The notes under the pieces: generated by a model
Seen by the model: the letters and a program-made list of their open reading frames with translations, nothing else
What the model was told of the DNA's origin: nothing
The model's database searches: none
Shown: piece by piece, positions 29,970-38,588 of the stretch
How positions within the stretch are numbered: the first letter of the stretch is position 1
Layout: the number at the start of each line of letters is the position of its first letter
Translations under genes and position numbers: made by a program
Assembly: GCA_040882845.1 (NCBI GenBank)
Contig: JBBEAM010000012.1
Location: 1-40,851, forward strand
Source: JBBEAM01 sp040882845
GTDB taxonomy: Bacteria > Pseudomonadota > Alphaproteobacteria > Kiloniellales > DSM-21159
Reading direction: 5' to 3'
Length of the DNA stretch: 40,851 bases

Positions 29970-32102
29970 TTATGTCCAGCCTTGCGAGCGCGCAATGACC
30001 CAGCGGCCCAGGCGGGAGGCGGCGCGCTCCATCCAGCCAGCGTTGCGCACGACTTCGGTCTTATAGAAGGACGGGCAGAGAATCGCTTCATGTGCGACCT
30101 CGCCGCAGTGTCCGCAGCCGACACAGCTTTCGACGACCGTCGCCACGGGGTCTTTCTTGAGCGGGTCGGTCGAGTCCTTGATGGTGAGCGAGGGGCAGCC
30201 GGAAAGCCGGATACAGGAATGGTCGCCGGTGCAGACCTCCTCGTCCACATTGAAGCGCGCGGTGGCGGCCCGTTTCCCCGAGGCAAGCTTCGCTTTCTCC
30301 AGCGGTTTGTTGCGACGGGCGAAAGCGAGCTGACACTCGCCATCGGCGATGATCACTTTGAGACCCGGCGCCTTGCTCGCGATGGCTTTTTTCAGGTTTC
30401 CGACCATGCTGTGCAGGTCATAGGAGCGGAGCGTCTTGACCCATTGGACATTCAGGGCCTTGAGGGTGTCGGCGATGTCCATAGTCCGGGTGCTGCTGCC
30501 GAGCTGCTCGGACGTGGTCGAGGGAATCGCCTGATGCCCCGTCGCCGCACTGTAGCCGTTCTTCAGTATGACCAGGACGCCGGTGTTGCCGTTCGAGACC
30601 TGATGGACGATGCCGTTGGAAAGTCCGCTGTGCCAGAATCCGCCGTCGCCCATCAGCGTGACCACGGGCTTTTCCATGATCGGGGAAACTGCGGATGACG
30701 CCGCCAGACCCAAACCGTACCCCAAGACCGTACTGCCCATATTGAAGGGCTTCAGGGTCGACATGGTGAGGCAGCCGATGTCGGCGGAGACGTGAACCTT
30801 GCCGATATCGCGTTCGACAAGCTTCAAGGCGGTCATCACCGGCCGTTCCGGGCAGCCGGTGCAGAACGCCGGCAACCGCCGCGTCACGGGCTTTCCGAGA
30901 AGCTCCGCCGCACGGCTCTTGAGTTCGCGGATTCCTTCGACAGCTTGGGACATCTCCGCGGTGTCGAGGCGCTCGGGTATCGAGCCTTCGATGAACCTGG
31001 TAAGCGCCTCGAGCAGAACGTCACCTTTGTATTCACCAGTCGTGGGAAAGACCTGCTTGCCGATCAGGCTGGTCTGCAGATCTGCCCGCCGCAGGATGCT
31101 GCCGATGGCATCCTCAACGAAGGCGGGTTGGCCTTCCTCGATGACGAGAACGGCGGACTTCCCGGAACAGAACGCGGCCACTTCCTTATCGACAAGGGGG
31201 TAGGCGACATTCAGGCAGTAGATTGGCACCCGGCTGTTGCCCGCCATATCGGCAAGGCCCTGGATCTGAAGCGCACGGATGACTCCGTTGTAGTGCCCAC
31301 CGAGGGTGATAATCCCAATCTGGTCGAGATCGCCCGGGAAGACTTCGTTCAGGCGATTCTCCTCGATGAAGGCTTTTGCGGCCGGCAAGCGCCGTTCGAT
31401 CTTGTCGATCTCCTGGGCGAAGGTGGAGGGCGGAAGCGTGACCTTCGAGAAGTCGAACCGCGGGGCGAGGGGCATCTTTCCCTGCTTCCCTGCCGCCGGT
31501 CGATTGTCCTTGGCGGCGAACTTCCCAGTCACGTGACAGGCGCGAATGCGGAGCTGCAGCATCACCGGCGTGCTGCTCGCCTCGGACAGCTCGAAGCCTT
31601 GTTCGATCATGTCGACGATGGTCGTCAGGTTGGGACGGGGGTCGAGCAGCCAAACCTGGGACTTCATGGCAAAGGGATAGGAGCGTTCCTGCATGATGGC
31701 GGAGCCTTCGCCGTAGTCCTCTCCCAGGATGAACATCGCCCCGCCGGTCACGCCGGCCGAGGAGAGATTCGAGATGGCGTCGGAGGCGACGTTCGTACCC
31801 ACCGTGGACTTGAACAAGGCGGCGCCGCGGACCGGATAGTTGATCGAGGCGCCCATCATCGCGGCCGCGATCGCTTCGTTGCCGCTGAACTCGACCTGAA
31901 CGCCCAGCTCGGACAGGATATCGTTCGCGTCCTTGAGAACGTCGATGGCGTGGGAGATCGGCGCCCCCTGATAGCCGCCGATGTAGCTCACGCCGGACTG
32001 CAACAAGCCTTTGACGACCGCCAGGACGCCTTCGCCGACGAACTCCTCGCCGGCGGATTTCTTCAGCGACTTCACTTCCTTGGCAAAAGATCTCTCGGCC
32101 AT
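29970..32102 (-). CDS. iorA: Indolepyruvate:ferredoxin oxidoreductase alpha subunit
   Basis: A 710-residue thiamine-diphosphate enzyme. The N-terminal pyrimidine-binding domain includes SGVSYIGGYQGAPISH and EFSGNEAIAAAMMGAS; the TPP/Mg motif is GDGGFWHSGLSNG...KNGYSAATGHQ; the cysteine-containing CTGCPERP precedes it. The C-terminus carries ferredoxin-like clusters: CTGDHSCIRLSGCP and CVGCGHCGEVAHEAILCP. The start has GAGGAA 8 bp upstream. It lies 32 bp after the TRAP permease gene, so uptake and oxidation of a 2-oxo acid are probably co-expressed. Aerobic bacteria use such enzymes for aryl-pyruvates; the true substrate here is not shown. Confidence 0.95.
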   Translation of the reverse strand: MAERSFAKEVKSLKKSAGEEFVGEGVLAVVKGLLQSGVSYIGGYQGAPISHAIDVLKDANDILSELGVQVEFSGNEAIAAAMMGASINYPVRGAALFKSTVGTNVASDAISNLSSAGVTGGAMFILGEDYGEGSAIMQERSYPFAMKSQVWLLDPRPNLTTIVDMIEQGFELSEASSTPVMLQLRIRACHVTGKFAAKDNRPAAGKQGKMPLAPRFDFSKVTLPPSTFAQEIDKIERRLPAAKAFIEENRLNEVFPGDLDQIGIITLGGHYNGVIRALQIQGLADMAGNSRVPIYCLNVAYPLVDKEVAAFCSGKSAVLVIEEGQPAFVEDAIGSILRRADLQTSLIGKQVFPTTGEYKGDVLLEALTRFIEGSIPERLDTAEMSQAVEGIRELKSRAAELLGKPVTRRLPAFCTGCPERPVMTALKLVERDIGKVHVSADIGCLTMSTLKPFNMGSTVLGYGLGLAASSAVSPIMEKPVVTLMGDGGFWHSGLSNGIVHQVSNGNTGVLVILKNGYSAATGHQAIPSTTSEQLGSSTRTMDIADTLKALNVQWVKTLRSYDLHSMVGNLKKAIASKAPGLKVIIADGECQLAFARRNKPLEKAKLASGKRAATARFNVDEEVCTGDHSCIRLSGCPSLTIKDSTDPLKKDPVATVVESCVGCGHCGEVAHEAILCPSFYKTEVVRNAGWMERAASRLGRWVIARSQGWT

Positions 32103-32134
32103 TGGGCTATTCCTCGTTCACTTACTTTGTTCGA

Positions 32135-33517
32135 TCATCTAAAGAGCGCGCTCGGTAACCATGTCGTCAACTCCGGGAAGTTCCAGACGATCGCCAGCCC
32201 CAGAATCTGCAGCAACACAAAGGGGACGACGCCCCAGTAGATGTCCGTCGTTCGCACGCTCTCCGGCGCGACTGAGCGCAGGTAGAACAGCGAAAATCCG
32301 AAGGGCGGGGTCAGAAAGCTGGTTTGCAGGTTGACCGCGATCATCACACCGAACCAGATCGGTGAGATATCGCTTTGCAGGATGATGGGGCCGACGATCG
32401 GAACGACGAGAAACATGATCTCGATGAAATCGAGCACGAAGCCCAAAAGAAAGATCACCACCATGATGAACAGCATCGCCCCGATGGGGCCGCCGGGCAT
32501 CGCTTCGAGAAAATGCTCGACGGCGACGTCACCCCCGTAGCCGCGAAAGACCAAGGAGAAGATCGAGGCGCCGACCAAAATCAGAAAGATCATCGAGGTG
32601 ATCTGCAAGGTCGATCTCATAGCCGACTTCAGAGTCTCCAGGGACAGCTGCTGATTGGCCAAGGCCAGAGCCAGTGCGCCGACCGCGCCGATGGCAGCCG
32701 ATTCGGTCGGTGTCGCAATCCCGCTCAGGATCGAACCGAGGACAGCGACAATCAAAACGACCGGCGGCAGCAGAGCTTTCAGAATCTGTGCGCCGAGGTT
32801 CTCGGTTTCCTCGCCGCTGGTGACGAGCGCGGGACAGGAGGAAGGGTGGATAAAGGCCTTGATGATGACCCAACTCGAGTAGAGGCCCACGAGCAGCAAA
32901 CCGGGAAAGAGCGCCCCAGCGAAGAGGTCGACGACAGAGATGGAATCCGGGGCGAAATTGCCGATTGCCATTTGGGCTTGGGCATAGGCGCCCTGAAGGA
33001 TGTCGGCGAGGAGGATGAGTACGATCGAGGGCGGGATGATCTGGCCCAAGGTGCCGGCCGAACAGATGATGCCGGTCGCAAGTTTCGGGTCGTAGCCAGC
33101 CCGTAGCATGGCCGGCAAACTGAGCAGCCCCATGGTGACGACCGTCGCTCCGACAACGCCGGTCGAAGCGGCCAGCAACGCGCCGATGAGAATGACCGAA
33201 AGCCCCAGTCCGCCGCGCAGACGGCCGAACAGCAGGCCCATGGTCATCAGCAGATTCTCGGCGATGCGCGACCGCTCCAGGACAACGCCCATGAAGACGA
33301 AGAGCGGCACGGCGACGAAGACCTGGTTGACCATGATGCCGTAGAGGCGCGACGGGGCACCGCCCAGAATGGCTGAGTCGAATGTGCCGGTGAAATAGCC
33401 GCCTGCGGCGAAGATCAGCGCGATACCGGACAGGGTGAAGGCCACCGGGAATCCCAGCATGAGGCAGGCGACCACGGCCGGAAACATGAGGACTCCAACG
33501 AGGGCCGGCTCAATCAT
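32135..33517 (-). CDS. TRAP transporter large membrane subunit (DctM family), second system
   Basis: A 460-residue permease with about twelve or more membrane segments and typical blocks: MLGFPVAFTLSGIALIF, LLAASTGVVGATVVTMGLLS, IIPPSIVLILLADI and FLGFVLDFIEIMFLVVPIVG (the last beginning LLGFVLD). I chose MIEPALVGVLMF (ATG 33517), giving an 8-bp overlap with DctQ; a GTG at 33547 would add ten polar residues. It works with the DctQ and TakP-like DctP encoded just upstream. Confidence 0.9.
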   Translation of the reverse strand: MIEPALVGVLMFPAVVACLMLGFPVAFTLSGIALIFAAGGYFTGTFDSAILGGAPSRLYGIMVNQVFVAVPLFVFMGVVLERSRIAENLLMTMGLLFGRLRGGLGLSVILIGALLAASTGVVGATVVTMGLLSLPAMLRAGYDPKLATGIICSAGTLGQIIPPSIVLILLADILQGAYAQAQMAIGNFAPDSISVVDLFAGALFPGLLLVGLYSSWVIIKAFIHPSSCPALVTSGEETENLGAQILKALLPPVVLIVAVLGSILSGIATPTESAAIGAVGALALALANQQLSLETLKSAMRSTLQITSMIFLILVGASIFSLVFRGYGGDVAVEHFLEAMPGGPIGAMLFIMVVIFLLGFVLDFIEIMFLVVPIVGPIILQSDISPIWFGVMIAVNLQTSFLTPPFGFSLFYLRSVAPESVRTTDIYWGVVPFVLLQILGLAIVWNFPELTTWLPSALFR

Positions 33518-34067
33518 GGAGGGGTCGATCGCCGGAGCCTGTCCCACTGCTGCTGCCTGAAGCGTAGCCGGCCAGGACCAGAACGCTGCGCGCCATCATG
33601 GAGAGCGCCTGGGCAGCAAGGGGAATACAGAAGAGGACCAGGACGCTCTTGAGAAGAAACACCCCCGGCAAGCCCCCGGCCTCGAGCGAACCCTCCAGCC
33701 GCTCCCAGGATCGATAGACGAAGGGGAAGCTGACGATTGCGATGAAGAGGACGGTCGGCAGCAGCAGGAAGGCCGCGCCGAGGAGGTTTACTAGCGCGCG
33801 GAATTTCTCGCTTCGTTTGACATAGAGGAAATCGACACGGACATGGTTGTCGTGGAGGAGGGTGTATCCAGCGGCAAGCATGATCATGGAGCCGCTGATC
33901 CAGAGGTAGGAGTCCTGCATCCACACCCAGCCCACTGCGAACACGTACCGCAGGACCGCGACGCTGGCGGTAACGACGACAAGCAGGAGGACGAGCCAGG
34001 ATATGGCTCGTCCTAGTCTATCGTTCAGGACGTCGATAGACTCCGCTATGCCTGCAAGCCAGCGCAT
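33510..34067 (-). CDS. TRAP transporter small membrane subunit (DctQ family), second system
   Basis: A 185-residue membrane protein with four hydrophobic segments: ISWLVLLLVVVTASVAVL, an ISGSMIMLAAGYTLL segment, LLGAAFLLLPTVLFIAIVS and FLLKSVLVLFCIPLAAQAL. The family-type HDNHVRVDFLY is present. The C-terminal Ser/Gly-rich tail (SGSSSGTGSGD) is odd but probably only a linker. Start ATG 34067, directly preceded by an in-frame GTG. Overlap with dctM shows coupling. Confidence 0.9.
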   Translation of the reverse strand: MRWLAGIAESIDVLNDRLGRAISWLVLLLVVVTASVAVLRYVFAVGWVWMQDSYLWISGSMIMLAAGYTLLHDNHVRVDFLYVKRSEKFRALVNLLGAAFLLLPTVLFIAIVSFPFVYRSWERLEGSLEAGGLPGVFLLKSVLVLFCIPLAAQALSMMARSVLVLAGYASGSSSGTGSGDRPLHD

Positions 34068-34106
34068 CACTCAACCATCGCCCGTTTCCACGCCTAAAGG
34101 CGCGCT

Positions 34107-35210
34107 TTAGCTGGGTTGCGCGAACTTGTAGTCGAGCGAACGCGCCATCAGGACCGCTTGTTCGCCGATGCTGGAAAAGCCCATGGCGTCTGCGCGGAAC
34201 TTCAGCAGGCTATCCATCAGCTCGCGGCTCAGCGGATCCTGGGAAGCGATATCGTTGATCACCTCACCGGAAGTCTCCGCGAGCTTGATCAGAGTCTCGT
34301 CGCTGAAACGTTTCAGCTCGACCTTGTGCTCATCGACCAGCGTCCTCAAAGCCGCCGGGTTTCTCGCCGTCAGCTCGTTGAGCACATAGCCGTTCGCGGC
34401 CTGCGTCGCGGCTTCGATGATGGCCTGGAACTCGGGCTCGAGCTTGTTCCATTCCTCCATGTTGACAAAGCAATCGAAGATGCCCGACGGCTCTTGCCAG
34501 CCTGGGTAATAATAGTACTGCGCGACCTTGTGGAACCCGAAGGCAAGATCGCTCGAAGGCCCGATCCATTCGACGGCATCGATCGAGCCGGTCTGCATCG
34601 CCTGCAGCAGCTCGCCGCCCGGCAGATTAACGATGGTCGCGCCGATGGCGCTGAGGACCTCGCCGCCGAGCCCCGGCAGCCGCATCTTCAGCCCATTGAA
34701 GCTGTCGGCGCTGGCGATCTCCTTGTTGAACCAGCCGCCCATCTGGGCGCCGCTGTTGCCGGCAACGAAGAACTTCACGTTCAGCCGGTCGTAGACCTTC
34801 TGGGCAAGCTCGTTGCCGCCAGCGACGAACCAGCCGTTCTGCTCCTGCGCGGTCAGGCCGAAGGGCATGCCGGTGATGAACTGGGCAGCGGGCTCCTTAC
34901 CCTTCCAGAAGTAGGAGGTGCCGTATCCGATCTGGCAGGTGTTGTTGCCCACGGCTTCGATGGCTTCGAAGGCGGGAACGATTTCTCCGGCGCCGTAGAC
35001 TTCCACTTCGATGCGGCCACCGGAGCCGCGCTGGATGTAGTCGGCGATCAGGTTCGGTGCGGTGCCGAAGATCGGATAGTTCTTCGGATAGGCGTGTGTC
35101 AGCCGCCACTTGCGAACGCCCTGCGAGATCGCGGGGGTTGCGAAAGTTCCAACGCTACCGGCGGCGACGCCGGCAGCGGCGGTGGACTTCAGAAATTTTC
35201 TGCGATTCAT
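34107..35210 (-). CDS. TRAP solute-binding protein, TakP-like (2-oxo acid type)
   Basis: A 367-residue periplasmic binding protein with a twin-arginine signal, MNRRKFLKSTAAAGVAAGS. Its mature sequence follows the Rhodobacter TakP pattern closely: GNSGAQMGGWFNKEI, GLKMRLPGLGGEVL, and GSIDAVEWIGP, then FHKVAQYYYYPGWQEPSG. TakP binds 2-oxo acids such as pyruvate together with sodium; the Arg in KMR and the Trp in VEW are at the expected contact places. Encoded first in the dctPQM-iorAB operon, it probably supplies a 2-oxo acid to IorAB. The chloroaromatic/mannitol-type subgroup is an alternative. Confidence 0.92.
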   Translation of the reverse strand: MNRRKFLKSTAAAGVAAGSVGTFATPAISQGVRKWRLTHAYPKNYPIFGTAPNLIADYIQRGSGGRIEVEVYGAGEIVPAFEAIEAVGNNTCQIGYGTSYFWKGKEPAAQFITGMPFGLTAQEQNGWFVAGGNELAQKVYDRLNVKFFVAGNSGAQMGGWFNKEIASADSFNGLKMRLPGLGGEVLSAIGATIVNLPGGELLQAMQTGSIDAVEWIGPSSDLAFGFHKVAQYYYYPGWQEPSGIFDCFVNMEEWNKLEPEFQAIIEAATQAANGYVLNELTARNPAALRTLVDEHKVELKRFSDETLIKLAETSGEVINDIASQDPLSRELMDSLLKFRADAMGFSSIGEQAVLMARSLDYKFAQPS

Positions 35211-35530
35211 TTTATTCGATGCTCCCAGAACGAGGTTTGCTCACCAGTCCGCCGAGTTCCCAGCGCATTATTATTGTTGGACAAGCTTCGGCATCGGAGT
35301 GACCCCGTCCCAAGCAATGAGTCGCTAGCGCTTCTGCGCCTCTTCGAACGGCCCGTCCGGCTGCTTTTGTCGCTGGAGCCAAAGCCGCCTCTGACAAGCT
35401 GTCGACTTCAGCCTTTACAGATAAGGCAAGTATGTCAATACAAATATAGTCAGCGGCCAGTCAGGCACTGCGCGCGCGGAAGCCCCAAAGCAGCCCCAGA
35501 AGGGACCGGAAGGTGGTAGTGCAATTTTCT
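35211..35530. other. Spacer holding the promoter of the TRAP-ior operon
   Basis: A 320-bp spacer with no convincing gene. On the minus strand a good -35 (TTGACA, 35439-35434) is present, but no -10 at proper spacing follows. A GGGAG lies about 11 bp before the dctP start. An AT-rich stretch (about 35425-35450) stands out from the background. No terminator with a T tract is seen after the acyl-CoA dehydrogenase gene, so readthrough into the TRAP operon is possible. Confidence 0.4.
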
Positions 35531-36691
35531 CTAGTGGAAGTCGACGTCGAGTCCGAGTTCGCGCGCGATCAGCATCAGCTGGATCTGGCTCGAGCCGTCG
35601 TCGATGGTGCAGACACGATTGTCCCGGTAGTAGCGCGACACCGGGCAGTCGTCCATGAAACCCCAGCCGCCGTGCACCTGGATCGCCAGGTTGGCGCATT
35701 CGGTGCCGATCTCGGTAGCGTAGTATTTGGCCGTGGCGAGGTCCTTGAGGCTCGCCTTGCCCTGGTCGCTGAGCCAGGCCGCCTTGTAGGTCAGCAGCCG
35801 CGCCGCATCGATCTTGGCCGACATCTGGGCGCAGATCTCCTGAATCATCTGCAGGTTGCCGAGGGTGCCGCCGAAAGCCTTGCGTTCCTTGGCGTAGGCG
35901 ACGGCGTGGTCGAGGCTGGCCTGGGCCAGGCCGAGGGAGCAGGCGGCGAGGAAAACCCGCGCCTGCTGATAGCCCTTGTGCAGCAGGTAGCGCCCCCGAT
36001 CGACCTCGCCGACAACCTTGCCGCCGTCGAGGATGCAGTCGTCGAAGTGCAGCGGCCGCGTGTCCGAAGACTTCCAGCCCATCTTGCGGTAGAGCTCGCC
36101 GGGCTCGAAGCCAGGGGTGCCGGAAGGTACCAGGAAAAGGGTGAAGGACTTCTTCTCGGCTTCCGGCGGGGAAGTCACGCAGAGCACCAGCGCAAAGGAG
36201 GTGATCTCGGTGCCGCCGTTGGTGATGAAGGCTTTCTCGCCGCTGATGCTCCAGCCGTTGTCGTGGAGCTTGGCGCGGGTAGTAAAGCCGGCGGTGTCGG
36301 AGCCGGCCTGGGGCTCGGTGCCGGCGATGGCGCAGATCCTCCGGCCGCTGACAATCTCCGGCAGGTAGGCCGCCTTCTGCTCCTCGCTGCCGAAGCGTTC
36401 CAGGGTCAGCCCGGTGGCGATACTGACCATCGCCGAAACCGCGAGCGACTGGTCGGCCTCGGCCAGCGCTTCGATCGCCAACGCCGTTTCGAAGGTGCCG
36501 AGGCCAAGACCGCCCCAGTCCTCGGAGAAGGGGATGGCCATGACGCCGAGTTCGCCGACCTTCTGGAACAGGTCGACTGGGAACCTGCCTTCGCGGTCGA
36601 GCGTCTCGGCGCGCGGCGCGACCTCGTTGCGGGCGAACTCGGCCACACCGTCGCGAAGCTTCGTCTGATCGTCACTGAGCAGGAAATCCAA
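35531..36691 (-). CDS. Acyl-CoA dehydrogenase family flavoprotein with catalytic-site Asp
   Basis: A 386-residue acyl-CoA dehydrogenase-fold protein. I prefer the TTG at 36691: it gives the canonical opening MDFLLSDDQTKLRDGVAEFA and has AAGGAG about 8 bp upstream; the ATG at 36718 adds nine unlikely residues. FAD and substrate signatures are present (ICAIAGTEPQAGSDTAG and FITNGG; the C-terminal QVHGGWGFMDDCPVSRYYRD). The usual catalytic-base segment IYEGTSQIQ reads TIDDGSSQIQ, so Asp stands where Glu is expected, and the alternative isovaleryl-type Glu position is Ala. It may act on a short branched or aryl-acetyl type acyl-CoA made by IorAB, or be an oxidase or hydratase-like variant. Confidence 0.9.
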   Translation of the reverse strand: MDFLLSDDQTKLRDGVAEFARNEVAPRAETLDREGRFPVDLFQKVGELGVMAIPFSEDWGGLGLGTFETALAIEALAEADQSLAVSAMVSIATGLTLERFGSEEQKAAYLPEIVSGRRICAIAGTEPQAGSDTAGFTTRAKLHDNGWSISGEKAFITNGGTEITSFALVLCVTSPPEAEKKSFTLFLVPSGTPGFEPGELYRKMGWKSSDTRPLHFDDCILDGGKVVGEVDRGRYLLHKGYQQARVFLAACSLGLAQASLDHAVAYAKERKAFGGTLGNLQMIQEICAQMSAKIDAARLLTYKAAWLSDQGKASLKDLATAKYYATEIGTECANLAIQVHGGWGFMDDCPVSRYYRDNRVCTIDDGSSQIQLMLIARELGLDVDFH

Positions 36692-36799
36692 GACAACTTC
36701 TCCTTCTGCGTTTGGCATGGCGTTTGGCGATCAGTATCAGGCCCCAAGAGAAGGCCTGTCCAACCACCAAACCTATTTCTAGCCAAAGAGGCGGCCTAG

Positions 36800-37180
36800 C
36801 TATGGGCGAGTAGGGCCGAGGCCGCGATTCCGCCCAGCATCGGGCGCGCTTTGATCTGCTCCTGCCTCGTCGTCCATACGCCCACTGCGCCAGTAGCCGC
36901 TAAGCAGGCGGCAGCAGACGGCGTGGCCCAGCGTATCGTCAGGAGAGTCTTCTGCGGCCTCTGCGATCCTGCGCAGTTCGCGCGCGCCGGAATAGAGGAA
37001 GAGATAGGCCCCGGTCTGTTCGATCAGATCGGATCGCTCACGGTCGTGGCGCAGCAGATAGCGAAGATTGGCGATCACCATGCGGCAATCGCTCTCGCTG
37101 CGAAGGGCGCGCGCCGCGGTCGCTGCGGGATTCAAAGTCTGCTGCAGCGCGGCGACAGCGTCTGAGCCGTGACGATTCAT
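36800..37180 (-). CDS. Hypothetical protein, helical, 126 residues
   Basis: I do not recognise the family. The first 100 residues look like a regular helical protein (MNRHGSDAVAALQQTLNPAA, ANLRYLLRHDRERSDLIEQT, AGAR-type ELRRIAEAAEDSPDD). The last 20 residues are low-complexity and polar. No signal peptide or membrane segment. Start ATG 37180; the region upstream is AT-rich, as expected for a promoter. It is 108 bp from the acyl-CoA dehydrogenase gene in the same direction, so they may be co-transcribed. Confidence 0.6.
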   Translation of the reverse strand: MNRHGSDAVAALQQTLNPAATAARALRSESDCRMVIANLRYLLRHDRERSDLIEQTGAYLFLYSGARELRRIAEAAEDSPDDTLGHAVCCRLLSGYWRSGRMDDEAGADQSAPDAGRNRGLGPTRP

Positions 37181-37255
37181 TCAAATAATTCATGCTGTTA
37201 GTAATAATCGTTTAAAGTGGAAAGGACCCGCAATACACAATATAGAAAAGTTATA

Positions 37256-37306
37256 AAACGAAGATTCTCTTTCTTCGTTTGAATTTTATCAAAGCGGGAC
37301 TACGAT
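37256..37306 (+). promoter_or_regulatory. Candidate promoter and operator upstream of the AmiC-like gene
   Basis: A -35 TTGAAT (37279-37284), 16-bp spacer and -10 TACGAT (37301-37306) lie about 100 bp before the start. A perfect 8-bp inverted repeat, AAACGAAG (37256-37263) and CTTCGTTT (37273-37280), overlaps the -35 and could be an operator, or in the opposite sense a hairpin. The 227-bp spacer (37181-37407) is AT-rich and has no other gene. Confidence 0.5.
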
Positions 37307-37407
37307 GGCCAGCACCCAAGCAGGCTATCCGCCAACAGCGATAGCAAGATAAGAAAGACTCGCGCGGCGCGAGCGGGCAGGCAGTCTGCTAGAGCAGGGG
37401 GCGAGGT

Positions 37408-38553
37408 TTGTTGACGGAACCGACGAACACTTCGGAACCTTGGCGCGTAGGCGTTCTCTTCTCCAGCACCGGCTTCATGGCGCTGATCGAGGAGACGCAG
37501 CTGCGTGGCACCTTGACGGCGATTGACGAGATCAACGACGCCGGAGGGATCAACGGGCGTCCGATCGAACCCCTGATCTACGATCCCGCATCTGAGGCCG
37601 CCGCATTCGGCCGTCTTGCCAAGAAAATGATGGTCGAGGACGGGCTGACCTCGATCTTCGGCTGCTACACCAGCAGTTCGCGCAAAGCGGTGCTTCCGGT
37701 GATCGAGCGGCTGAACGGACTGCTCTGGTATCCCACCCTCTATGAGGGCTTCGAATTCTCGCCGAACGTGATCTACACCGGGGCGGCGCCGAACCAGAAC
37801 AGCGTCGAGCTCTGCGCCTATCTGATGGAGAACTACGGAACGCGCTTCTACTTCATCGGCTCCGACTACGTCTATCCACGCGAGTCCAATCGGATCATGC
37901 GCGAGCTGGTGCGCCACAACGCGGGGACGGTGGTGGGAGAGCGCTACGTCGATCTGCGCGCCAAGCGTCATGATTTCACGCCGGTGATGCGCGAGATCCG
38001 GGAGTTGCAGCCCGACGTGATCTTTTCGACCGTGGTTGGCAACGGTACGGTCTATCTCTATCAGAGCTATGCCGAGGCCGGCTTCGATCCCAAGACCATG
38101 CCGATCACCAGCCTGACCACGACCGAAGCCGAAATCAACGCCATGGGACACGACGTAGGCGAGGGGCACATCACGGCCGCTCCCTATTTTCATGGGATCA
38201 AGAACCGGCAGAACGAGGCCTTCGTGCAGCGCTACCGAAAGCGCTACGGCGAGGACCAGACGACCAACATGTGCTTGGAATCGGCCTACTTCCAATTCCA
38301 CATCTTCGCCAAGGCGCTGGAACAGACCAACTCCATGGAAACGGAGATCCTGCGCCCCGTGGTGCTGGGTACCGAGTTCGATGCGCCGCAGGGGCGGGTG
38401 TCGGTCAACGCCACCTACAGCCATACCGACCTCTGGACGCGCATCGGCCGGGCCAATAGGCGGGGCCGCTTCGACCTGATGTGGGAGTCCTCCTCCTCGG
38501 TGAAGGCCGATCCCTATCTGATCTCCTACGGCCGTTCGCTGATCTACAGCTAG
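37408..38553 (+). CDS. AmiC-like cytoplasmic amide sensor
   Basis: A 381-residue periplasmic-binding-protein fold without any signal peptide, so it acts in the cytoplasm. It is very like Pseudomonas AmiC, the ligand sensor that holds the antiterminator AmiR inactive: EINDAGGINGRPIEPLIYDP, WYPTLYEGFEFSPN (107-120), GSDYVYPRESN (151-161), and SLTTTEAEI. No ATG is available; TTG at 37408 (or 37411) follows GGGGGCGAGG and gives the right N-terminus. It is immediately followed by an ANTAR gene, as amiC is by amiR. The ligand is probably a short amide, urea or similar. Confidence 0.92.
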   Translation: MLTEPTNTSEPWRVGVLFSSTGFMALIEETQLRGTLTAIDEINDAGGINGRPIEPLIYDPASEAAAFGRLAKKMMVEDGLTSIFGCYTSSSRKAVLPVIERLNGLLWYPTLYEGFEFSPNVIYTGAAPNQNSVELCAYLMENYGTRFYFIGSDYVYPRESNRIMRELVRHNAGTVVGERYVDLRAKRHDFTPVMREIRELQPDVIFSTVVGNGTVYLYQSYAEAGFDPKTMPITSLTTTEAEINAMGHDVGEGHITAAPYFHGIKNRQNEAFVQRYRKRYGEDQTTNMCLESAYFQFHIFAKALEQTNSMETEILRPVVLGTEFDAPQGRVSVNATYSHTDLWTRIGRANRRGRFDLMWESSSSVKADPYLISYGRSLIYS

Positions 38554-38588
38554 GCCACCCGGTACATCGCAATGCACAGCTTCGCAAA

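Noticed and set aside
35434..35439. Consensus -35 TTGACA in the TRAP operon spacer as a full promoter
   Set aside because: No -10 is found at 16-18 bp spacing, so a promoter is not called.
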